The position numbers and the translations under genes are program-made. The notes below the pieces were generated by a model that did not search any database, was not told the origin of the DNA, and was given only the letters and a program-made list of their open reading frames with translations. Source: Gemmatimonas phototrophica (GTDB lineage: Bacteria > Gemmatimonadota > Gemmatimonadetes > Gemmatimonadales > Gemmatimonadaceae). Taken from it: DNA of 5,379 nt. This document shows, in pieces, positions 1-5,379 of the stretch (within the stretch, counting starts at the first letter, position 1; each line of letters begins with the position of its first letter). The stretch is taken from NCBI GenBank assembly GCA_945870175.1, contig CAMBRJ010000238.1:1-5379 (forward strand), read 5' to 3'.

Positions 1-112
1 ACTGGCGACGATAGCGCGCGATCACATCGGCGCCGATCTTCTCCAGGGCATGGCCAAGGTGCGGATCGCCATTCGCGTAATCGATGGCGGTAGTCAGGTA
101 AAATCGCGGCAC
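1..112 (-). CDS. metG: Methionyl-tRNA synthetase, N-terminal fragment (cut by left window edge)
   Basis: This class I aminoacyl-tRNA synthetase would charge tRNA-Met with methionine in the cytoplasm, for both initiation and elongation. Only the first 37 codons are present and the rest lies beyond the left edge. Translation from GTG at 112 begins PRFYLTTAIDYANGDPHLGH and continues with ADVIARYRR. The HLGH at residues 18-21 (positions 50-61) is the class I HIGH signature of the ATP-binding site, at the depth expected for MetRS, and the flanking residues match the Rossmann-fold start of the family. The GTG start is chosen because it puts the FYLTT strand at the usual N-terminal position. It also has a strong GAGGAG ribosome binding site 10 nt upstream, embedded in the last codons of the RicT-like gene. 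The gap to that gene is 7 nt, which implies coupled translation. The family call is firm; full length and domain content cannot be judged. Confidence 0.93.
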   Translation of the reverse strand, partial: MPRFYLTTAIDYANGDPHLGHALEKIGADVIARYRRQ

Positions 113-119
113 GTCCGGC

Positions 120-1313
120 TTACTCCTCGGTGTCATCGCCAGCGTCGGCGTCATCAGCACCATCGGGCGGCATCGGCGACCCGTCCTGCTCGGACTGGCG
201 TCGCTGTTCCGCGGCCCGGAGACGACGGCCACCACGACGGCCACGCCGCCGTTTGCGACGGGTCGCGTCGCCAGCGGCGTCTTCGCTGTCGGCATCCTCA
301 GCCGCTGCTTCCGTCACCACGTCCGTCACGACGACGGACGCCACTTCCATCACCGCCATGGCCGCCACCAGCGGCGCAATTTCCATCTCGACCGTATCGA
401 GCATCGCGTGCACCGCGGCGTCCACGGGATACTCCGCCGTGTGCGAGGGCGCGTCGTCATGCGCATGGTCGGTCGGCTGATCCTGCCCTTCCAACTCGGT
501 GCGCAGATCGGCCAGGGCAATCACGCGACTGTCACCGTCGGCTGTGCGCAGCGTGATGCGCTCGTTGAAGATGTCGCAGGCGATCACCTTCTCCTCGCCC
601 AGCGACGTCGTCAGGATCTTCCCCTCTTTCGGGAATTTGCGTCGACTCAGCACGTAGAACTCGTGCTCGTAGCGCAGGCAGCACATCAGCCGACCGCAGG
701 CACCGGAGATCTGCTGCGGATTGAGCGACAGCTTCTGATCTTTGGCCACGCCGAGATTGACCGGACGCAGGTCGGGGAGCCATGAGGCCGAGCAGTACTC
801 GCGTCCGCAGCGTCCCACGCCCGAGAGTCGCTTGGCTTCGTCGCGCACGCCGATCTGCTTCAGCTCGATCCGGGTGCGGAACAGCGCGGCGAGATCGCGC
901 ACCAGGCCGCGAAAGTCGACGCGACGTTCGGCGGTAAAGTAGATCGTGAGTTTGCGCCGGTCCCACTGCCATTCGACATCGGTCAGCTTCATCACCAGAT
1001 GGTTCGCCTTCACGCGGTCCATCGACTTGCGGCGCACATCCTCATGTTCGACCGTCAGCGCACGGTCAAGCTGTTCGTCGGCTGTGGTGGCGAGGCGCAG
1101 CGCGGCCCGCGGCGGTGGTGTCGTCCCGCAGCCATGGGCGCAGCCGTTGCAGCGGACCTCGGCCAGCTCGCCGGTCGAGTGCACACGACCGAAATCCTCA
1201 CCACGGTCAGCTTCCACGATCACCCCCGCCTTGAGGGGGGGTGCCGTCTCGCCTGTCCAGGAGAAGAATTCCTTCCGGTTGCCGCGGAACGCGACTTCGA
1301 TCAGATGCGCCAC
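120..1313 (-). CDS. ricT: PSP1-domain protein of the RicT/YaaT family, with extended charged C-terminus
   Basis: 397 residues. Members of this family, such as Bacillus subtilis RicT/YaaT (about 275 aa), work with RicA and RicF in an iron-sulfur complex that modulates RNase Y-dependent mRNA processing; in other phyla the role is less well defined. The PSP1 core is clear: KLTDVEWQWDRRKLTIYF (about 109-126), then FTAERRVDFRGLVRDLA, FRTRIELKQIGVRDEAKRL, and AKDQKLSLNPQQISGACGRL followed by MCCLRYEHEFY. The cysteines expected of the family are at 169, 174, 206, 211 and 212. Two features are unusual: a CxxCxxxC cluster at 55-62 that I do not recall in the Bacillus protein, and about 120 C-terminal residues beyond the usual end. 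That tail is acidic and Ala-rich, then Arg-rich (352-364), then acidic again. The start is GTG at 1313, 10 nt after the accA stop, with no recognisable Shine-Dalgarno sequence, so coupling to accA is likely. The N-terminus AHLIEVAFRG aligns well with family starts. The family is certain; the RNase Y role is inferred from the name-bearing relatives. Confidence 0.9.
   Translation of the reverse strand: MAHLIEVAFRGNRKEFFSWTGETAPPLKAGVIVEADRGEDFGRVHSTGELAEVRCNGCAHGCGTTPPPRAALRLATTADEQLDRALTVEHEDVRRKSMDRVKANHLVMKLTDVEWQWDRRKLTIYFTAERRVDFRGLVRDLAALFRTRIELKQIGVRDEAKRLSGVGRCGREYCSASWLPDLRPVNLGVAKDQKLSLNPQQISGACGRLMCCLRYEHEFYVLSRRKFPKEGKILTTSLGEEKVIACDIFNERITLRTADGDSRVIALADLRTELEGQDQPTDHAHDDAPSHTAEYPVDAAVHAMLDTVEMEIAPLVAAMAVMEVASVVVTDVVTEAAAEDADSEDAAGDATRRKRRRGRRGGRRLRAAEQRRQSEQDGSPMPPDGADDADAGDDTEE
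123..128 (-). promoter_or_regulatory. Ribosome binding site of metG, overlapping the ricT 3' end
   Basis: On the minus strand the sequence GAGGAG is followed by the ricT stop TAA and then, 10 nt after the motif, by the GTG start of metG. The same six bases encode the two final Glu codons of the upstream protein. The site therefore supports the non-ATG start and suggests that ribosomes finishing ricT feed metG translation. Confidence 0.75.
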
Positions 1314-1323
1314 GAGGGGAAAG

Positions 1324-2292
1324 CTACTCGGTGAACTGCCCCATGCGCAGGAACTTCTCGCGTCGACGACGCACGAGCTTGTCCGGCTTCAAGCGACGCA
1401 GCTCTTCGAGGTTCCGCACGAGGCTGTCGCGCAGGTTGTTGGCGGTCGTGGCGTGATCCGAGTGGGCGCCACCGACCGGCTCGGGGACGATCTCGTCGAT
1501 CACCCGCAGCTCGATGAGATCGGGGGCGGTCACGCGCAGGGCGGTGGCGGCCTTCTCGCGCATCTCCGGGCTCTTGCCGTCTTTCCAGAGAATGGCGGCA
1601 CACCCTTCCACGGAGATGGTGGAGTACACCGAGTTCTCGAGCATCAGCACGCGATCGGCCACTCCGAGCGCCAGCGCGCCGCCGGAGCCGCCTTCGCCGA
1701 TCACGGTGGCGATGATCGGTACCTGCAGATTGCTCATCTCGAGCAGGTTGCGGGCAATCGCTTCACTCTGGCCGCGCTCTTCGGCCCCGAGCCCCGGCCA
1801 CGCGCCCGGCGTGTCGATCAACGTGAGCACCGGCACCTGGAACTTCTCCGCGAGCTTCATGAGCCGCAGCGCCTTCCGATAGCCCTCGGGATGCGGCATC
1901 CCGAAGTTGCGGCGCAGGTTCTCCTTCGTGTCGCGGCCGCGCTCGTGCCCGATGATCATCACCGTCTCGCCTTCGAGCCGCGCCCAGCCGGCGAGGATGG
2001 CCGCGTCTTCGCGAAACAGCCGATCGCCGTGCAACTCGATGAAATCGGTGAAGGCCAGCCGGATGTAGTCCGACGTGAACGGGCGGCGGGCAATGCGGGC
2101 CACCTGCACGCGCTGCAACGGCGTCAGCTTCCGGTAAATCTCCACCCGCAGCTCACCGAGCTTCTTCTGAAGCGGCGCCAACTCCTGTTCGACGTTGAGC
2201 GCACTGTCGGACGCGAGTCGCTTCAGCTCCTCGATCTGCTTTTCGAGCTCCGCCAGAGGACGCTCGAACTCGAGAACCGGGGCAGCAGCCAT
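1324..2292 (-). CDS. accA: Acetyl-CoA carboxylase carboxyltransferase subunit alpha
   Basis: 322 residues, close to the 319 of the E. coli protein. AccA pairs with AccD to form the cytoplasmic carboxyltransferase, which moves CO2 from carboxybiotin on AccB to acetyl-CoA and makes malonyl-CoA, the first committed step of fatty-acid synthesis. The N-terminal helical region LEFERPLAELEKQIEEL (7-23) matches the family start. It is followed by FIELHGDRLFREDAA (84-98), GHERGRDTKENLRRNFGMP (115-133), EGYRKALRLM (136-145), IDTPGAWPGLGAEERGQSEA (159-178) and the glycine-rich oxyanion-hole loop GEGGSGGALALG (199-210). The C-terminal landmark IDEIVPEPVGGAH (265-277) is also present. A Trp replaces the Tyr seen in the E. 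coli PGAYPG loop; everything else looks intact. The zinc-finger partner AccD is not in this window. The start is ATG at 2292, with AGGA 5 nt upstream. The gene lies 30 nt after dnaE and 10 nt before the RicT-like gene, consistent with one transcript. Confidence 0.98.
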   Translation of the reverse strand: MAAAPVLEFERPLAELEKQIEELKRLASDSALNVEQELAPLQKKLGELRVEIYRKLTPLQRVQVARIARRPFTSDYIRLAFTDFIELHGDRLFREDAAILAGWARLEGETVMIIGHERGRDTKENLRRNFGMPHPEGYRKALRLMKLAEKFQVPVLTLIDTPGAWPGLGAEERGQSEAIARNLLEMSNLQVPIIATVIGEGGSGGALALGVADRVLMLENSVYSTISVEGCAAILWKDGKSPEMREKAATALRVTAPDLIELRVIDEIVPEPVGGAHSDHATTANNLRDSLVRNLEELRRLKPDKLVRRRREKFLRMGQFTE

Positions 2293-2297
2293 GACAA

Positions 2298-2301
2298 TCC
2301 T
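2298..2301 (-). promoter_or_regulatory. Ribosome binding site of accA
   Basis: AGGA on the minus strand lies 5 nt before the ATG at 2292, within the 30-nt gap after the dnaE stop codon. It is the only purine-rich Shine-Dalgarno-like stretch in that gap and supports the chosen start. No hairpin plus T-tract terminator is visible in the gap, so read-through from dnaE is expected. Confidence 0.6.
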
Positions 2302-2322
2302 GGAAAAGGGACGCCGCGCTCG

Positions 2323-5300
2323 TTAGCTGCCGGCACGCACAAGGCGCACACGATCAGCGCCAAGCAGCGCGCGAAGATCGGATAAAATGACGGGCGACGC
2401 GGCCACGGTAAGGGATCTCGACCGGAAACGAATGATGCGCCCGGTTCCATCGTCCCACCGCAATTCGAGCGGAGCCGAGCCTTCATGCGCCTCGACCACG
2501 ACCCGTACGTCGTCCATCACGCCGGGAGCCAGATCCAGCTCCCGATTCAAGTCGATTGCAACCGCCAGCTCACCATTGGCCCGAATCTCCGCGAAGCGCG
2601 TGACCGTGTCGACGATGAACGTGGCACTCTCGACGCCCTGGTCCTTCCGCGAATAGCCGCCCTTGAGCAGGAGCGGCACATCGGGCCGGACGCGGTCGGC
2701 GATAACCGCCCACGCCTCCGGGAAGACCAGCACCTCGGAAGATCCGGAAAAATCCTCTACTGTCAACCGGGCAAATTCAGCGCCCGATCGTTTGGAAATC
2801 TGCTTCTTGATCGCCGTGATCACCACACCGATCGTGACCGCCTCGCCAGTCCAGTTGCCCAGCTGCGCCACGGTGCTACTGGCGAACAGTTCGCATTCTG
2901 TTCGGTACGGCTCCAGCGGATGCCCGGAGATGTAGAACCCGAGCAGCTCTTTTTCGCGGGTGAGCCGCTCGCTTTCACTCCACACCGGCACCGAGGGGAG
3001 CGGCGGCGGCGCGCCCGCGTGGTTGGATCCCGGCGTGTCGTCGGCGTCACCAGCCAACAGGTCGCCGAACAGCGACACCTGACCCTTGGCCGCCTCCTCC
3101 TGGCGCAGCGACGCCTCGTTGATGGCATGGTCGAGCGCGGCCAGCAGCTGCGCCCGGTGTCCGCCCAGTCCGTCGCACGCCCCGGCGGCAATCAGCGCCT
3201 CGAACACCCGCTTGTTGCAGACGCGGAGGTCGACCCGCGAGCAGAGATCATACAGCGACGTGAAGGGGCCGGCGTTTCGGGCGTCGATCAACGAGTCGAT
3301 CGCGCCGCGGCCCACGTTGCGGATGGCGCCCAAGCCAAAGCGCACCCGCTTGTCGCCCACCACCGTGAAGCGCCACCCCGACTCGTTCACATCGGGCGCG
3401 AGCACCTCGATCTGCATTTCGCGCGCTTCGGCGATGTACTTGATGACTTCTTCGGTCTTCCCGATGTTCGACGACAGCAACGCGGCCATGAACTCGGCCG
3501 GATGATGCGCCTTCAGAAACGCCGTGTGGTACGCGACGACGGAGTACGCGACGCTATGGCTATTGTGCACGATGACGTCGTTCGCCACGAAATTGTGCGT
3601 GTCCGCAATCTCGAGGTCGTACGTACGCTGCTCGCCCGCCGGCTCGATCGATATCACGCGATCCCACAGCACGTCGTTCGACCCAAGTCGCTGCAACGAC
3701 TCGTCGCCGAAATACATCGCGAGGCGATTCACTACGCCGCGCGTGAAGCCGATCTTCTTCGGGTTCGTGCCAACGGGGTACAAGTCGCGCGCCGACACGT
3801 CGGCCCCCTTCTCCACATCGGACCACAGATCGCCGCGGCTCGCCTTGGCCGCTCTCGCGAGCGCCCGCACGGGGCCGACCGGTACCAAATCCTTGGAGGA
3901 CGCGGGCTCATCGGGCAACGGCATCGCCGCCATCGCCGCCAGCTTCGCTGGCGCGACGAGGTGACAACCCACACGTTCGGCAAACGGGCGCAGATTCTCC
4001 ACGCCGGTCACGAATAGCTGATAGCCGATGCGCTGACCGCCACGGTAGGGGAACATGACCGAGCGCATGCGACCAAGGATTCCCAACCGGAGGAGCAGAT
4101 GCTGTACCTGCTGCGCCAGCCGCTTCGACGACGTGGCGTAATACGCCGACGCGTCGCGCGGGTTGATGTGTCCGTCGCCATCCCACATGCGCCCGAGCAA
4201 CAGCCCGATCTGTTCGTTGCCGAGGGTGAAGGCGCTCGCTGGGACTTCCTTATTCGGCGCCGTCTTCCCGAGCATATCCAGGTCACGAGCCCATTCGAAA
4301 ATGCCGTTCGGCGCCTTTCGGTCAACGCGGCCCGTGTAGACCGATTCCGTTCCTTTGTGCGTGGTGCGCGTGCAGCGGACGTTCGAAAATGACTCAGCGG
4401 CCGCGATAAAATCCGCGACGGCTGCCTCATCCTGGTTGTAGTAGTACACGCCACTGGGATGCCCCAGATTCCCTTCGGCGAGCAGGTGACCGAGTGCAAT
4501 CACCTCATGCGCTGGCCACGTCGCCCGCGGTCCGGAAGGCAATGCGCGTGGCACCGCGATGTGCTCACCCACCGCAATCGACTCGAGATCACGCCACCCA
4601 TCGATCAGCAGCAACGGGTGATTGCCCGTGGCGACAATCTCCCGGCCCGACTCCGTACGCAGGCGGAACACCGCCTTGATGCCATTGTCCATGACATCCA
4701 ACACACGCCCGTGATCAAGACGAAGCGTGTCGACGTCACAGGTGGCCACGCTGCTCAACGTCGCGCGCTTCTCGTACACATCGGCAATGCGAACGAGACG
4801 GCCGGTCGACGCGTCGTAAATCTCGGTATCGCCGACCAGACATTTGTTAAATCCGTACCGCCCGAACGTTTCGATCTGCCCCGACAGCTCATCGATGATC
4901 TTCGGGTCGTACCCCTTTGCCACGGCCTTCGTGACGAACTTGCCGAGCTCCTTCTTGATCAGCTCTGAATCCTTCTTGCCCACCGCTTTTCGCAGCACGT
5001 CCGCTTCGGCCAGCGAGATGCCCGCCAGCACCTGCGCCAAGCGCATCACCTGTTCCTGATAGGTGATCACCCCGTACGTGTTCGAGAGAATCGGCTCCAG
5101 CTCGGGCAGCGCGTACACCGTGGGCTCTTCGCCGCGCTTGCGCCGGATGTACACGTTGTGCATGCCCGCATCGAGCGGACCCGGACGGAGCAGGGCGTTC
5201 GAGGCCACCAAGTCGTCGAACCGGTCGCACCGCATGCGCTTCAGCACGTCGGTCGCGAGTGGTGATTCGAACTGGAACACGCCACCGGTGCGACCCGCGC

Positions 5301-5379
5301 GCAGCAGTTGGTAGGTTTTCTCGTCGGTGAAGCCGCGCTCCTCGAGCACGACCGTCACGCCACTACGCTGCTTGATGCT
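2323..5379 (-). CDS. dnaE: DNA polymerase III alpha subunit, C-terminal part, interrupted by an in-frame intein (cut by right window edge)
   Basis: This is the catalytic subunit of the replicative polymerase, acting in the Pol III holoenzyme at the replication fork. The frame is open to the window edge. The visible 1018 codons begin SIKQRSGVTVVLEERG, so the GTG at 5358 is internal and not a start. The N-extein (5379-4843) carries the DnaE core landmarks GGVFQFES, NALLRPGPLDAGM, GVITYQEQVM and ADVLRKAVGKK, and ends at GRYGFNK. The C-extein (3561-2323, 412 residues) resumes with SHSVAYSVVAYHTAFLKAHH. It continues with a helix-hairpin-helix segment (FGLGAIRNVGRGAIDSLI) and a beta-clamp motif QVSLF (3067-3081), equivalent to QADMF of E. 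coli DnaE. Then come an OB fold (VTIGVVITAIKKQISKRSG and RLTVEDFSGSSEVLVF) and a variable tail domain ending VRLVRAGS. The PHP domain and the catalytic aspartates lie upstream, outside the window. Removing the 427-residue intein restores a normal DnaE. No active polymerase can form without splicing, since the insertion breaks a conserved motif. accA follows after 30 nt. Confidence 0.97.
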   Translation of the reverse strand, partial: SIKQRSGVTVVLEERGFTDEKTYQLLRAGRTGGVFQFESPLATDVLKRMRCDRFDDLVASNALLRPGPLDAGMHNVYIRRKRGEEPTVYALPELEPILSNTYGVITYQEQVMRLAQVLAGISLAEADVLRKAVGKKDSELIKKELGKFVTKAVAKGYDPKIIDELSGQIETFGRYGFNKCLVGDTEIYDASTGRLVRIADVYEKRATLSSVATCDVDTLRLDHGRVLDVMDNGIKAVFRLRTESGREIVATGNHPLLLIDGWRDLESIAVGEHIAVPRALPSGPRATWPAHEVIALGHLLAEGNLGHPSGVYYYNQDEAAVADFIAAAESFSNVRCTRTTHKGTESVYTGRVDRKAPNGIFEWARDLDMLGKTAPNKEVPASAFTLGNEQIGLLLGRMWDGDGHINPRDASAYYATSSKRLAQQVQHLLLRLGILGRMRSVMFPYRGGQRIGYQLFVTGVENLRPFAERVGCHLVAPAKLAAMAAMPLPDEPASSKDLVPVGPVRALARAAKASRGDLWSDVEKGADVSARDLYPVGTNPKKIGFTRGVVNRLAMYFGDESLQRLGSNDVLWDRVISIEPAGEQRTYDLEIADTHNFVANDVIVHNSHSVAYSVVAYHTAFLKAHHPAEFMAALLSSNIGKTEEVIKYIAEAREMQIEVLAPDVNESGWRFTVVGDKRVRFGLGAIRNVGRGAIDSLIDARNAGPFTSLYDLCSRVDLRVCNKRVFEALIAAGACDGLGGHRAQLLAALDHAINEASLRQEEAAKGQVSLFGDLLAGDADDTPGSNHAGAPPPLPSVPVWSESERLTREKELLGFYISGHPLEPYRTECELFASSTVAQLGNWTGEAVTIGVVITAIKKQISKRSGAEFARLTVEDFSGSSEVLVFPEAWAVIADRVRPDVPLLLKGGYSRKDQGVESATFIVDTVTRFAEIRANGELAVAIDLNRELDLAPGVMDDVRVVVEAHEGSAPLELRWDDGTGRIIRFRSRSLTVAASPVILSDLRALLGADRVRLVRAGS
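3667..3900 (-). other. Extra segment between endonuclease and C-terminal splicing block of the intein
   Basis: Roughly intein residues 315-392. It is predicted mostly helical by eye: VRALARAAKASRGDLWSD, then ARDLYPVGTNPKKIGF, then RGVVNRLAMYFGDESLQRLG. The alternating helix and turn pattern, with basic residues and the closing VLWDRVISIE, resembles the helix-turn-helix-like DNA-recognition extensions found in some large DnaE inteins. I cannot assign a named family, and the DNA-binding role is an inference from position and composition. It could instead be only a structural linker. Confidence 0.4.
3943..4515 (-). other. LAGLIDADG homing endonuclease domain inside the DnaE intein
   Basis: Roughly intein residues 110-300. 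The first dodecapeptide is ALGHLLAEGNL, with Glu123 (codon 4474-4476) in the position of the catalytic acid. The second is LLGRMWDGDGHI, with Asp223 (codon 4174-4176). The motifs are 100 residues apart, as expected for a single-chain, two-motif enzyme. Downstream, YYATSSKRLAQQVQHLLLRLG (cited here as YYATSSKRL plus VQHLLLRLG) matches the block H region that follows the second motif in large inteins. Such enzymes cut the intein-less dnaE allele and drive copying of the intein by repair. Both acidic residues are retained and the frame is intact, so the enzyme may still be active. Glu in place of Asp in the first motif is a known variant and not by itself a sign of decay. Confidence 0.9.

Larger units (their letters stand above)
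3562..4842 (-). mobile_element. Class 1 intein (427 aa) in DnaE, with LAGLIDADG endonuclease
   Basis: This protein-splicing element excises itself from the DnaE precursor and ligates GFNK to SHS. It starts at Cys1 in block A (CLVGDTEIYD). It has block B as GREIVATGNHPLLL, with the TxxH residues T72 and H75 (codons at 4627-4629 and 4618-4620). It ends in blocks F/G, TYDLEIADTHNFVANDVIVHN split as TYDLEI then THNFVANDVIVHN, with penultimate His, terminal Asn and Ser at +1. All nucleophiles of the class 1 pathway are present, so splicing competence is expected. The boundaries are set to the codon by the extein motif GFNK/SHS, which is contiguous in intein-less DnaE proteins. Inside lies a homing endonuclease, followed by a segment of about 75 residues resembling a DNA-binding linker. 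GC in 4201-4500 is about 60% by hand count, against 68-77% in sampled flanking extein lines, a hint of transfer. There is no frameshift or stop. The family is certain; activity is inferred. Confidence 0.97.

Noticed and set aside
50..556. Plus-strand frame rich in Arg/Pro/His over the ricT 3' end
   Set aside because: It mirrors the low-complexity charged tail of the RicT-like protein and has no plausible ribosome binding site or domain.
2293..2322. Terminator or promoter between dnaE and accA
   Set aside because: The gap is only 30 nt, has no hairpin with a T-tract and no convincing -35/-10 pair, and is best explained as an operon spacer with a ribosome binding site.
946..2385. 479-codon open frame on the plus strand over accA and ricT
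   Set aside because: It is antisense to two firmly identified genes, its translation is rich in Arg/His/Leu/Gln with no recognisable domain, and such frames are a by-product of high-GC codon bias.
2485..4017. 510-codon open frame on the plus strand over dnaE
   Set aside because: It lies antisense to the DnaE C-extein and runs across the C-terminal boundary of the intein. A real old gene would not span the junction of a mobile insertion. The composition is that of a shadow frame.
3562..4842. Split or naturally broken dnaE in place of an intein-bearing one
   Set aside because: The reading frame is continuous through both junctions, with N- and C-terminal splicing blocks on one polypeptide. 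No stop and new start is seen inside, so a trans-splicing arrangement is not supported.
5356..5358. GTG at 5358 as start of the dnaE-like gene
   Set aside because: The frame continues upstream to the window edge without a stop and the residues there fit DnaE. The PHP and catalytic domains must lie beyond the window, so this is an internal Val codon.

Overview
The window is a compact block of four co-directional housekeeping genes, all on the minus strand: dnaE (the 3' part of its coding region, running off the right edge), accA, a PSP1/RicT-family gene, and the first 37 codons of metG (running off the left edge). Transcription runs right to left. The gaps are 30, 10 and 7 nt, so this reads as one operon segment. 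There is no room for internal terminators, and no promoter is visible. GC is high; lines counted by hand run from about 55% to 77%. The gene set and order, the GC content and the MetRS start (PRFYLTTAIDY) suggest a free-living Gram-negative such as a member of Gemmatimonadota. That placement is an inference and is not proven by anything in the window.

The one mobile and unusual element is a 427-residue in-frame intein inside DnaE (4842 down to 3562). It carries a full set of class 1 splicing residues: Cys1, a TxxH block B, a C-terminal His-Asn, and Ser at +1. It also has a two-motif LAGLIDADG homing endonuclease with both acidic residues present. Between the endonuclease and the C-terminal splicing block lies an extra segment of about 75 residues that may bind DNA. 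The intein splits the conserved GFNK/SHS motif of the polymerase three residues downstream of the cyanobacterial split-DnaE site. Splicing would restore GFNKSHS.

Region by region: 5379-4843 holds the DnaE N-extein, from the polymerase core region. 4842-3562 is the intein. 3561-2323 is the DnaE C-extein, with a helix-hairpin-helix segment, a QVSLF beta-clamp-binding motif, an OB fold and a C-terminal tail domain. 2292-1324 is accA. 1313-120 is the RicT-like gene, with an added N-terminal cysteine cluster and a 120-residue charged C-terminal tail. 112-1 is the start of metG. Together the genes cover replication, the first committed step of fatty-acid synthesis, RNA-processing control and translation. 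Their grouping looks like a growth-linked housekeeping operon and not a dedicated pathway.

No RNA gene, CRISPR array, insertion sequence, attachment site or terminator was seen, and no intergenic stretch exceeds 30 nt. The long open frames on the plus strand are high-GC shadows.
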